Below are positions 15,358 to 25,964 of a stretch of DNA of 64,000 nt, piece by piece; position 1 is the first letter of the stretch; the number at the start of each line of letters is the position of its first letter. Location: positions 107,200,238 to 107,264,237 of the forward strand of contig CM073593.1 of assembly GCA_037074705.1 (NCBI GenBank). The letters run 5' to 3'. Made by a program: the position numbers and the translations under genes. This DNA is from Zhengitettix transpicula. Its lineage: Eukaryota; Arthropoda; Insecta; Orthoptera; Tetrigidae. Below the pieces are notes generated by a model, which was not told where the DNA came from, searched no databases, and was given only the letters and a program-made list of their open reading frames with translations.

Positions 15358-18300
15358 TCAACACATATGCTTCAAATTAAATTCTTCTTCAGCTTTCTTT
15401 GCTATAACTTTCCCAATAGCAAGTGAAGCTGTGGCACCTGGCGAAGGGGCGTTTCGTGAGTGCAAAATACGACTGCCTATGTTGTTGCCTTTACATACAT
15501 CAAATATGAACTCATTTATCAATTCACCCGATAAATCTATAGCTTGCGCTCGCACTCCGTTCGGACCTCTGAAAGTAATAAAACAGAGAAATTGTGTCAG
15601 AATATGTTAAAATCTGTCTAAGAGGAACATTCCTGAATTATATGGTGCCATGAGTATTCTTTTCTAAACTAAAAATTATTTTATTCCAGATATTAATATC
15701 TGTCACATTATAACGTCTTTTACATATCGACACAACTTACTACTATCTTTGTTGTTGAAGAGTATTCTTCAATGCGGTGGTGAGTTACGGGAAAGAATTT
15801 GAATGTCATCTTTATTTTTCGCTATGACGCAAAATGTCGGGTAGGTAAAGTGGTAGAATAAACTCTTAAAGAGTACACTCACATGTTGATAATTTATGGC
15901 GAGGTAGGACGCATGTTCTACCTGACAGTTACTTTTGGAGCTATAAATGACACCCCCACCCTTAGAGGTGTTTGTTCCTGGATTGTAAGTAACACATGAA
16001 GAAAGTTTGGTAGAAATTGCTCTACGCTTTTCATAAATTTGATTTGTCCCCTTCAACCCCTACTGCTAGGGTTTGAATTACACCTTAACCAGTATGTAAA
16101 TGTCAAAATTAAACTAAGTGGCATCCATAACCCCAGAGTCAACACCAGCCTCAGTTGTTTACTCATTGCTGCTGTAAGGGGTTGAAATTATATGTTGATA
16201 ACAACTGGAGAGAAACTACTAATCTCATCATCCCCAAAAAGTAATTATTCAGATTTAAAAACGGCCATTTTCCATTGTTTTAAAATTTCCCCCCTTGGGA
16301 GTTTCCTAATGCTTCACACAGGGCGTGTGCTCAACTCACCAATCAGATTAATGGTTCAGGAGCGCATAGGAAACAGACGCAGGTCCGTTTGTATGTATAT
16401 AGATATCAATAATGCATGCTATTTATTTAAAGACTTATTATGACTTCGCTTGTCAGGAACTGTCATCACTTGTGTACAGATAAACTACTGAAGCAGCATT
16501 TATACAGTGATATGTAACATTATGTAAGTCACAAATAAAATTATTGCATCAATAAAGACTTACCTACTAACATCAGATGGTTGCAGATCAGGAACAAATC
16601 TTTGCAGTTCTTTTACAAGTAAACGTGAAAAAATTGATTTAATTAATTCTCCTGTTCCATATGAGGCATACTTTACAGCAAGTTTGCGAAATCCTGGATA
16701 TGATATAGTTTGCGAAAGTTCTTTTAAATCAAAGTCATTCCATCTAAAAAAAAATTCCTTACAATTAATTAATAATTATTTTGAAAACTAAAATGTTAAA
16801 TGTAAATTCCTTGACAACCCATAGTGTTACATTTACTGGTAGGAAAATTGTTCTGTAATTCTGATATGTTGCAAAAATATTTCCTACAAAATTTCAGCAA
16901 TTATCTAGTTTAAATAGGAGCCATGTTATTGTGTAACTACTGGATGGATTGGGCGACTCAATGTTATACTATTTTCTAATCTACATAGAAAACTGTATTT
17001 AAAAAACTCAAAGTTATTAATTTCTCTGATTCTCAAAGTCTAAAATCAAATATTTCTCAAATGCGTTCATTGCAAATTGTAATGTTCATCTTACTTATAG
17101 CCTTCTCTTTTCAGAGCCAAGACAGCGTTTGGACCAAGCCATATACTACCATCCAAACGAGGACTAAAATGAACCCCCAATAAAGCAGGAAAACGAGGAT
17201 CTGGAACCTGAAATTTTTTTTTGTGAAATAAAAATGTAACTACATGTGTAATGCTTTAAGTTAGTAAAATATATTATTGTAGAGAATAGTTCTGATAATA
17301 TATGTCTATTTAGTACCTGGAAACATAGAGGAGGGCAAACAATAGGAGAGAATAGAATTCAAATTAGCGATCAAACTAAAAAAGTAAAAAATGCTATGTA
17401 TTTAAAAATATATTTATGATTATATCAAATATTTTAAATAAACTTTTCAAAAGGGAACATAGTGTTACTGCTGGATAAAGTTTCCTTGGGATTCCAACTG
17501 GGTAGCGACATTTGTTTGCCACAATCATTTAACTTCACCTGAAGAAGACGGCGGTGAAGCAAACAAATGTCGCTATCCAGTTGCAATGCCGAGAAAACTT
17601 TATCCAAATTACTCTGATATTTTAAATAATTTTTAATTAGACTGTGAATCTGAGTGGAATACTTACAGGGTAAATGTTACCTCTCACCAAATATTGTTTA
17701 TTTTGATTTATTATCAGATACTCTCCTCGAAATGGAATTATATGAGGGTCTCTCCCACATCCCCCTAACAATGCTACAAAGTCAGCTTGCAATCCACAAC
17801 TTACAATAGCGTAACTCGCACAAATATTCTGGAATGAAATTGCAATTTATTTATTGACATATTTCAGATTTACTAAATATATTTTAATTCTCAAATTGAT
17901 ACTGCTGTAAATACAAGTTCATGTCTATGTAAGGTTGAACATTGTCCAATTTTAGGTTTCATGTATTCTATGATAACCTAAGCATGATGTTTTCTGTTAA
18001 TTAACTCAGATGTCCTACTGATTGAAAGTGATAAGGGAAGTTGACAGATATTCACCTCGTTGATTTTGTGTAAAGCCCCCACAGCACAATGACTTCAAAA
18101 TAAAATGACTAGTGATTTTAAGGAATTAGAGAATTTTAGTGGCAAAATTGTGGAAGGAGAAAGCCAAAACATACACTATACAAGTCTGCTACTAAAGTAA
18201 TGTAGCGACCACTTCTATAGAATCTAATTGAGTACATCACTATTTATGTCAACAAGACTGATTCAACATTATATGGGCCATTTTGAACCATTTCACCGAC

Positions 18301-20572
18301 CTTCCAAAGTCAATGGGGCTTTAATGTCAACATAACTGAAGTCCAGGACCACCACCACAACTATGGATCATTGGTTTTTGTCACTTCCTTCCAACAGCAA
18401 CCCGAGGGTTGTTCTCATCCATTGTCATTAGGAGTTTATACATATTTGAACTAAACTGACAAACTTTATTTATCTGAGTGATTCCAAAAACTATGTATTC
18501 AACAGTAATATAATTCATTATCACTTTTCTTAAATTTCCACCACTTCCACTATGCCTTGAGTGTGTCATACATACACCAATCAAGGTAAGGTGGTTGAAA
18601 TTAAACACTAACAATGATGAGAGTGACACTATCAATTTGAGTGACCCCCAAAACTATTTATTCAATGCTAATATCATTTTTGCTTGTTTTCAAAATTTAA
18701 CTCCCACAAGTGTTTGTTCCTGGATCATAAGTAACATGTGTGCAGAAATTGCTCCTCACATCTAAATTTTTGAATGTGTAACACACACATTTTTATTTAT
18801 TAGATTAGTTTTGAATTATCTTGTTTCATTCGTGTGAATCCAATGCAAAAATATATTTAGTTACAGAGCCACTCTACTGAATAGCTGACCTTTTAAAAAA
18901 AACATATATCGTATCTTTGTAATATCTGTAAACATAATGTTAAAAAATTAATCATGCTATATTAAAATGTAAGTTCTATTTAATTTAATTATATGTTATA
19001 TTTCTATTATATGATTGACCATTTCCCATTTTGAATTGTTGCAAATTATGGAAATAAACTTTATCTAAGTTTATGTAGTGAATCCATTGTTGTCTTATTA
19101 GTAAGACAAGGAAAATATATAATTTTTATTATAAGAATAATATTTCAGTAGTTTATTGTACACCCATACTGAAAAATATATATATATTTTACGTTAACAG
19201 GATACATGAGGGTAATCTACATGGTGGCAACTCCCCTTTAATAGCATAGGAAAGGGATTTGAAAGGGGGGATGCGGAAGGGTAGAGGAAGGTAGCCAAGG
19301 GTTAAGTAGGGGCCCCGGGGTATGGTTTAAGGATCCTACCCGGCAATTCGCCTAAAAGTGATGCAGGGAAAACCCTAGAAATACCTGCATCAGGTAGGTC
19401 GGGCATTTGGTGCTTGTCCCACACCCTTCCGATGGTGGGAGAGGGGTTAGCTGCGGGGACGCAGCATTCCCCTCACTGTGTCTTGACCAGTTTAGGAGGC
19501 AGTTGGCCGATTATTCCAATAGGAACAGCCAACAACTCTTACCGTATGCCCAAGGTCTGCGACCCCAGAACATACACCTCTCAAAACAGTCCTCGGCATG
19601 TGGGAACCTTAGTTCAAAAAACCAGAGAGAGGAGAAGGCATCCCCAAAGGTAGCCTCCTCCAGAGCTCTCTCGGAAGGTTGAAAAAAAATTATCCAGTTT
19701 CATATTTCTATCTTAGTTTATTAAGCTTGACAGTGATCTTTTTTAAATGCATCTGACAATTCTTACCTTTGATTCGCTCACCAATCTCACGGGATACTGT
19801 GAAGAATCTGTAGCTTCCTCGAAGCCAATTACCTTGAAATTAAAAATTACCTGACCCCCAGCTTTCTTGAAATCTTCAACATATGATTTTGTTACTTCTT
19901 TGTAATCTACTATCCCAGTTTCTGGAGAATGTATGGCTTTGATGCCCTGAAATTTTTAATTTGATATTATAATAGAAATTCCTACACTAAATACTATTTT
20001 ACTCTTGGCATGTTTTAAGCCATTTTCTGTTATAAGTTACATTAGCCTTTTTTATTATTAAGAATCATTATTATAATTCAGTAACATACAATATGAACTA
20101 TAAATAATTTGTTTAGCAAATGTCTCAATATACACATGATTTATATAAGACATTCATTACCTTACAGTATGGTTCAAAAGTTTTTATTTCTTTACAGTCT
20201 ATCATCCTTAAATTGGGAACATTGTTCGCGATGCCTCGCCTCATCAGTTCATTCAGTCCAGACAATTCTTCAGGTCTGGTAGCCACGATCAACTTTCCTA
20301 TCTTCTTATACGGTACTTGCTTACAGTCAAGGTAGTCATACAGTAAATTCAGACCTTCCACACACAGTTTTGCGGCCAACGACCCTGGTTCGTAGTATAT
20401 CCCCGCGTGAATAACACCGCTGTTGTTACCGCTCTGGTGGAGAGCCACTTCACATTCCTTTTCAACAATTGCCATTTTCAGCTTTGGGTGGCTGAGTAGA
20501 AGTTCACGTGCAGCTGCGGAACCCACGATGCCTCCTCCAACCACGACAACGTCATATTGCTCTTTGGTGCCA
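15358..20572 (-). CDS. L2HGDH: L-2-hydroxyglutarate dehydrogenase, copy B (exons 2-7)
   Basis: Second L2HGDH paralog, about 3 kb upstream of copy A and in the same orientation. Exons in transcription order: 20572-20161, 19946-19767, 17828-17667, 17207-17095, 16743-16564, 15568-15358 (stop). All have GT-AG borders and exactly the same intron phases as copy A. Exon lengths are 412, 180, 162, 113, 180 and 211 nt, against 415, 180, 162, 110, 180 and 205 in A. The FAD motif follows YDVVVV as GGGIVG. The [16 protein letters not shown] block and the C-terminal [14 protein letters not shown] block (both also in A) are intact. No stop or frameshift was found, so both copies are likely expressed. Exon 1 with the presequence is not certain: candidates are 20789-20746 and 24354-24311. 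Introns hold R1, R4 and a foldback element. Confidence 0.9.
15940..16400 (+). repeat. R4 repeat in copy B intron 6
   Basis: Contains the R4 order: ccccacccttagaggtg, GTTCCTGGATTGTAAGTAAC, TTTGGTAGAAATTGCTCTAC, a ccccttcaacccctac block, aaatgtcaaaattaaactaa, ttgtttactcattgctgc, ggggttgaaattat, aaacggccattt, ccccttgggagtttcct, and a tail with cgcataggaaacagacg. Confidence 0.6.
17472..17605. repeat. Short foldback element in copy B intron 4
   Basis: Arms of about 47 bp, 17472-17519 and 17559-17605, are inverted and nearly identical (core tagcgacatttgtttgc). The loop contains CCTGAAGAAGACGGCGG. A MITE-like hairpin; no coding potential. Confidence 0.6.
18555..18800 (+). repeat. R4 fragment in copy B intron 3
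   Basis: Shows ggttgaaattaaacac, gacactatcaatttgagtga, a cccaaaactatttattcaat block and GTTCCTGGATCATAAGTAAC, in the order seen in full R4 copies. Confidence 0.45.
19193..19680 (+). repeat. R1 interspersed repeat, near full length, copy B intron 3
   Basis: Starts with taacaggatacatgagggta and runs through ggtggcaactcccctttaat, gggtagaggaaggtagcc, ggatcctacccggcaattcg, ctgcatcaggtaggtcgggc, cagtttaggaggcagttgg, ccgtatgcccaaggtctgcg and gaaggcatccccaaaggtag. About 490 bp. The same order recurs in copies near 46752, 58995 and 63392. No recognisable tRNA, 5S or coding part was found. Confidence 0.8.
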
Positions 20573-20745
20573 CTGCAGAAAATTATTAAGTTCACAGTTG
20601 TATAAAAATATATTAGTAGAATGCATCAGTCTAAAATTGTCAATCAAGTAACAAAATGTTATTGTAAGAAGCCTTGAAATGAAATGAGGAGTAGTGAATA
20701 CATATTTACTTATAAATGTTTGGTTAATTCAAAGCAGCTTATTAC

Positions 20746-20789
20746 TGAGGTAGTGCGTTGTGATAGGGAGTTGACAAGAGTAACGTCAT
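20746..20789 (-). CDS. Candidate exon 1 of L2HGDH copy B
   Basis: A 44-nt segment begins at an ATG (MTLLLSTPYHNALP) and ends at CCTCA|GTAATA in phase 2, matching the phase needed to join copy B exon 2 and leaving a 173-nt intron. Against it: the donor is mediocre and the peptide lacks the basic residues seen in the copy A presequence. Low confidence; another candidate with the same length and phase is at 24354-24311. Confidence 0.2.
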
Positions 20790-21710
20790 GCTTAATTTTA
20801 TCTGATAGAGAAATGTGATGCTACGGTGACAATTCCATCTATTTATTTACTAAAAGTAAAAAAAATAATGTAATTAGCCCAAAATAATAGTTTAGGAAAA
20901 TACAAAAAGATTGACTGTAAAAAGCTTTTTGTGTAAATTATATAAAAAAAAACTTTTCCGGCAGTGTAAACGATCCTTTCCTTCTCGAGGCTGATCCTGG
21001 GCAAATTGGCCATTACAATTCCCATGTTAATGTGGACCTCAGAGTGTGGCAATTCTCTTGGTAGGCTGTTGTTACGGTTTCCTCCCACATCGTTCTGTTC
21101 GTCCTCGTCAGCAGGGTTTGGTGGCTCCTCTCCTCTCCTCTCCTCTCCTCTCCTCTCAATTTACACCGCGACAAAACGGCATCACGTCGTATCGCGAAAC
21201 TGACTGATTCCTCTCACGTTGCAAGCCTCTCTTCCAGGAGCACTCCTCTTCACCCATTTCTCTTCTAAAAGGTAAAAAATACTCTCTCGGGGAAATTCTG
21301 CTGACGACCCTTTCATCTGAGGAGCTCAACCCCGCGTCAGGCTTTCCCAATTAATTTCTGCCGCTTGGAAGAGTCGCTCGTAATCTCTCAAAACTCCTCG
21401 GATTTCGCCTTTTCAAAATTAATTTTAATTGGCTCCATTACAGGACGGTTCCACTTGCCCACACAGTCTGCACTGCACAGGACAAGTTGGTCCTGTTTTG
21501 TAAACACGAAGGATTAGTTTGCTTGCGGCAAACTTTATCCCTCATGTAAAAGATTAAGGGTTAACATCACGCGTTTCAAGTTCTTAAACTACAAAAGCGG
21601 GATTACAAGCAAGATTTCTTAAATCTTTAACGTTGCCTTAAATTATGTAATGTACAATGATCGTTTCTTAAACTTTGTATTTGTAAAATTTTATTACTTT
21701 CTTCCAGTCA
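20790..21710. other. Upstream of copy B; (CTCCT)n tract
   Basis: A pentanucleotide (CTCCT)n tract of about six units lies at 21126-21157. A 21088-20843 minus ORF has a poor donor and no clear targeting signal. Nothing else is recognised. Confidence 0.4.
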
Positions 21711-21930
21711 AACCCCCTCTCCAGCCATCCAGGGAAGGGCGTGGGACAAGTACCCAATGGCCGACCTACCTGATGCAGGCTTTTCTAGGCTTTTCCCTGC
21801 ATCACTTTAAGGCGAATGCCGGGTAGGATCCTTAAACCATAGCTCTGGGGCTACCTTCCTCTACCCTTCCACATCCCTTCCTATGCTATTAAAGGGGAGT
21901 TGCCACCTCATGTAGCCTGTTACCCTAACA
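21711..21930 (-). repeat. R1 copy, truncated
   Basis: Inverted R1 from the ccatccagggaagggcgtgg block through ctgcatcactttaaggcgaa, gccgggtaggatccttaaac and ggggagttgccacc to gtagcctgttaccctaac. The distal half is missing. Confidence 0.75.
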
Positions 21931-21989
21931 AAAAAAATGGAATGAGTAATAATAATTCTAAAACTAAAATGAATCTTTTGTGACAAATT

Positions 21990-22260
21990 CACAGCCGAGG
22001 CACCTTGGTCAGTTTTAAGAGGTTTATAGTTCCCGGGATCTCACACGGTAAGAGTTGTCCTCTGTTCCTCATTGGAACAGTCGGCCAGCTGCCTCCTAAA
22101 CTGGTCGAGGCACGGAGAAGAGAATGCAGCAAACGCGACCTACCTGGTGCATGTTTTCTAGGGGCTTCCCTGCATCACTTTTAGGGCGCGTAGGATCCTT
22201 CATGAGGACCATTGCTATGCTATAAGAGGGAAGTTGCCACCACTCTCATTTCTATCCCTT
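21990..22260 (-). repeat. R1 copy, diverged and truncated
   Basis: Shows cacggtaagagttgtcc, attggaacagtcggccagct, gcctcctaaactggtcgagg, ccctgcatcacttttagggc and a decayed gggaagttgccacc end. Sits directly next to another R1 copy in the same orientation. Confidence 0.6.
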
Positions 22261-22399
22261 CCTATGTTATTAAATTGTGGACCCCTACGTACACTATTAC
22301 TAAAAAAAAAAGGACAAACGACACGTGTACAAAACGTCAGAAGAAATGCAGAGTGCGACACGACTTAAAGAAAACATTCCACAACGTCAAGAAACGACC

Positions 22400-22680
22400 A
22401 TAAAATTGACGCAGTCGTAATGCAAGTAAACGACAGTCAATTAGCGCAGTATGTTTCTGATTTTGGAGAAGTTTTAGAAGAAATGTCGCCTCTACAGTGA
22501 AAAGAGATTCGTGAGTCGGAAAGGAAAGGAAAGGCAGGGAGAAGCCAAATACTAACATCGACTCCAATAAGAAAAATGTTGACTGAAAAGAGAGAGTTAG
22601 AAAGGCAAAAAGAAAAATAAAGACAGATGAGAAAACAAATAAAATTTTCGGAAGACAAACCAAAGTTGACCATCAAGAAT
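22400..22680 (+). pseudogene. pogo/Tigger-like DDE transposase C-terminal remnant
   Basis: The frame around 22440-22640 reads FGEVLEEMSPLQ, then a stop, then KEIRESERKGKAGRSQ, then ILTSTPIRKMLTEKRELE and a Lys/Glu-rich end. A 'SPLP...GRKxxKSxILTSTPxKxxLE' tail is typical of insect proteins with a DDE_1 endonuclease domain (pogo/Tigger/jerky type). Only the tail is visible, and it contains stop codons. Confidence 0.45.
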
Positions 22681-23222
22681 AATAAAAATGTTAAGTTATG
22701 AATATCCTACAGCGAGCACTTGTAGACGAGGAATGCATGTAATATGCAGGGACAATGGTGAAGGTTGCGCAGATCAACTTGTTTTGTTTTTGTGATCTTT
22801 GTAAGACAAGTAAGTGTTAGTGTAAAACATTGTACGAGGATTAAACAACAAGAAAATGTGTTTTAAATTTAAAGACATAATAATTGTGGCGTGTTCCTCG
22901 TGCTTCATTCACTGCTGGTAGTTAAACCGATTTTAAACCCAGATGTTATCTTAAGCCTCCCCCTCACTACTCGCCGTTCCTCTATGTTTCAGCAAGTCGC
23001 GGGTGACACAACCACCCACGTGTCACAGCAGCAGAAGTAAGGAGCAACCTTGTTGTCCGCACGCGCAGTTGCAGGTTTTATCTGTTGGATTCTTTGTTGC
23101 CCCCCCTTTTTTTGGCTGATTTTTGACGCCACTTTTTAGTGGTAGAGAAGCTGCGCACTTGGCAATTGACGAAAAAAAAAGGACATGATGCAATTTTATT
23201 TTGTTCAGGGAGGAGCGAAGTG

Positions 23223-24231
23223 CGAGGGTGAATCAAATATAAACGAGACTTTTGGACCTGCGCACGCAATAGTGACGCTGTTAGGTTTGGTTTGTCAGGA
23301 GTGGGGGAAGCACGTGACTCATCATCATAGACTCGCTCAGTGTCCATCGTTACCATGTCCGAGCAGGAGGTGCCTCCCTCTATTGTTATCAAGTTTTTAG
23401 CTGCAGAAGGTGTAAAACCGGCCGAAATCTTGAGAACATTGACTGCACAGTTCGCGAGCTAGAGGAGTGTTTCCTTGGCATAAACAGTTCGTGGAGGGCC
23501 GTGAACGTGACCGCAGACCCCGCAACATCGACAGTGTTCGTCAACTTGTTGAAGGTGATAGGCGTCTAACAACTTCGGATATTGCAATTGAGGTTGGAAT
23601 AAGTTACTCTATACTCTCAGAGGGTATCGCAAGGTCCTTCTCACAGTTGACCAGAAACTGAATCGTCTTCTTGCACGATTTCGGGAAGAAGGAGACCCAC
23701 ATTGTCACCTGTGATGAAACGTGGGTGCATCACTACACCACTGAGTCGAAACAAGCGAGTATGGAGTGGAGGAAGCCAAGTCACGATTATCGGCTGGCAA
23801 GGTTTTGACCAGCGTGGCCTGCTGCACCTGCATGAGCGCAGAACAATTAATGCCAAATTTTGACTGAGGTCAGACTTTCATATCGCCGCAAAAGACGAGA
23901 CCTTCTCCTCCATGACAATGCTCGCCCCCAAACAGCAGCCCTGGCACAGGAACACCCTCCATACAGTCCAGACCTGTCTCCCTGCGACTTCCATGTCTTT
24001 GGTCCTCTCAACGAAGCTTTTGGAGGGCAAAAATTCCACAGCGATAATGAGGTTGAAGCATATGTGCGCAATTGGCTACAAACACGACCTGACTCATTTT
24101 ACGTGGAAGGAATTAAAAAATTACCTATAATCAGGAGATTATGTAGAAAAATAAACTATGATTGTTTGTGCGTTTAAAATCAAAATAAATATTGAAAAAA
24201 ATAAGTCTTGTTTATATTTGATTCACCCTCG
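23223..24231 (+). mobile_element. mariner-family transposon, defective
   Basis: Terminal inverted repeats of about 27 bp are seen: the left begins cgagggtgaatcaaatat at 23223, and the right is its inverted match ending at 24231 beside a TA. The 5' flank reads TG where a TA duplication is expected, suggesting one mutation. At 1009 bp it is shorter than a complete mariner (about 1.3 kb), so it carries internal deletions. The decayed transposase inside is listed separately. Confidence 0.85.
23354..24177 (+). pseudogene. mariner transposase pseudogene
   Basis: Starts with the ATG at 23354 (MSEQEVPPSIVIKFLAAEG) but stops at 23463. The frame resumes as WHKQFVEGRERDRRPRNIDS, the region after the second helix-turn-helix. 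Landmarks follow in other frames: CDETWVHHYT, LLHDNARPQTA, and HPPYSPDLSPCDFHVFGPL near the end. These hold the three aspartates of the mariner D,D34D catalytic triad. Parts of the N-terminal DNA-binding region are deleted and there are several frameshifts, so no active enzyme is encoded. Confidence 0.85.
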
Positions 24232-24310
24232 TATTTTACCACAACAACAACAATGTAGCAAATTCCCCGTGACCTGAAAACGTAGTTGAACATCAGCAGG
24301 TGGGACTTAC

Positions 24311-24354
24311 ACGTTGTTGTTCATGTACGATGCTGCTGTCTCGGACATGGACAT
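24311..24354 (-). CDS. Possible short first exon, unidentified
   Basis: Begins ATGTCCATGTCC (MSMSETAASYMNNN) and ends at AACGT|GTAAGT, a strong donor in phase 2. The phase would allow joining to L2HGDH copy B exon 2, but the peptide has no mitochondrial character and the intron would be 3.7 kb. It could equally be chance. Confidence 0.15.
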
Positions 24355-24738
24355 GGAATAAGGCAAAGAAGAAGCTGTGTGGACCAGGTTGCGACAAGCA
24401 TCAACACTCAGACTGTTTGGAATCTACGTTCAACCCATTTTCCAGCCAAATCCGATTGACTGCTTTGTGTTTTAAATAAAGTGTTTACATTTTATCATTT
24501 GTTTTATTTACTGTGTGGATGTTGGCGGCAAATCTGCAGCTGCGATCATACGCACGCTTGGGAAACTGCACTGGACCTCCTAAGTGAAGTGGGAAATTGA
24601 TCTCTGAGTTAAAGCGAACACAAATGTTAGACACGCGACTTACTCTGGTCCCGGAAGGACTGACTGAGTCATAAATACAATGTAACTCACTTCCAGACAC
24701 TTCTCTCAATTCAATTAACATCAAACCTAACCTCTAAG

Positions 24739-25181
24739 TTTCACCCCATATGTGTGTTGGGACCACCCTTAGGGGTAGGGGCGTTACAGAAAAATAACGC
24801 GAAAACAACGGATTTGGAGTCAAATATAGGGGGTTGTGGATGTCGCAGAGTTCAATTATGACATTTAACCCTCCAGGGGCGGGGTTGGAATTTTTCAAAC
24901 ATGCTATAATTTTCGTCGTCAATGAGATTAATAGTGTTCCCCCCATGTTGCTTGTGTATAACTTCAACCTCCTTCGGCATGAGAGGGAAGCTCCCTTAGG
25001 GGTAGGGGTGGTGGGGCTTTACTAAAAAAAACAATAACGCGAAAACAGCCGAGATTTGAGTGCAACCTGGCGCTATGGACGTCGCTGAGTGACAACCCGG
25101 GCAAATAAAACATTTGTAACTGTCTGGTTTTTTTTCATCAAAATACTAAAAATGATGGTTGCAGATGTCTTTGGTAGCAAA
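24739..25181 (-). repeat. Left arm of a 6.4-kb-spaced inverted duplication (R4 family)
   Basis: Reverse complement of 31565-31986, with few differences. Both arms encode the same chance frame beginning MKLYTSNMGGTLL (start 24967 here, 31763 in the other arm). The arms end abruptly at the same base, ...tctttggtagca here against tgctaccaaaga there. The two arms bracket the Trim9 first exon. Confidence 0.8.
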
Positions 25182-25964
25182 TGTTACCTCCAACATTCCC
25201 ACGACAAGACAAATAGTATAAATGATGAAAATCACTTATTACAATATATAAGGTGAACTAAAGCATTCTTTGAAAATGAATATTAACATTAATATTGACT
25301 TAAATTATTTGTTAATAAAATTATGGAAGAATAAGCAATAAGGTGAACAAATAAAATATATAGATTCCTATAATGTTGTAACATTACAGCAAGGAAAGGT
25401 TGTAACGTAATGTAATGTAATGTGTGTGCTTCCAATATATGATAATATTCTACTCCACAGATCAAGCTCTCTCTGGAATACTAATGCAAACTACAGTGCA
25501 TCAACTCTAGAAAACGTACCTTGAACTGCAAAACCTCTCACCCTTAAATCTGAACGAACTCCGAGGAACGACCAGCGACTGTAGAGTCACTTCAGACTTT
25601 GTGGAAATCGGGTCGATTGCACATCGGCCACATAACCTTGAAACCATCATTGTTACAGCGTTACAAAGTTACATTCTTCTTCACAAACGTTTACTTGCCA
25701 ACCACGAACATGTTGGGTTTAGTTTTATTATTTAAATACTTGACGATCCACAGTAAATTTTGAATTTGAGAGCATGTCTGGTTACACAATCACAAACACA
25801 CGTCACTTTGCATATCTCTGGCCGTGCTGCAGGATCCTTGGTTCGCAAGGAAGCTCTCTGGCGAGGAAATACACAAGGAGTAGACGACGTGTGTCTGGTG
25901 ACGAAATATCTGCGAAACTAAGCTCATTTCAATGTATTATCATCTTCTATGAATGCAGCAGGGT
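25182..25964. other. Unique-looking AT-rich DNA
   Basis: Contains small (TAATG)n-like runs at about 25405-25425. No gene or repeat recognised. Confidence 0.4.

Noticed and set aside
22337..22676. Minus-strand Phe/Leu-rich ORFs resembling a membrane protein
   Set aside because: They are antisense to a Lys/Glu-rich transposase tail. Hydrophobic composition is an expected shadow of AAA/GAA codons.
24734..24967. ORF beginning MKLYTSNMGG, nearly identical to one at 31763-32008
   Set aside because: Conservation is explained by recent inverted duplication of non-coding R4 sequence; it has no family resemblance.
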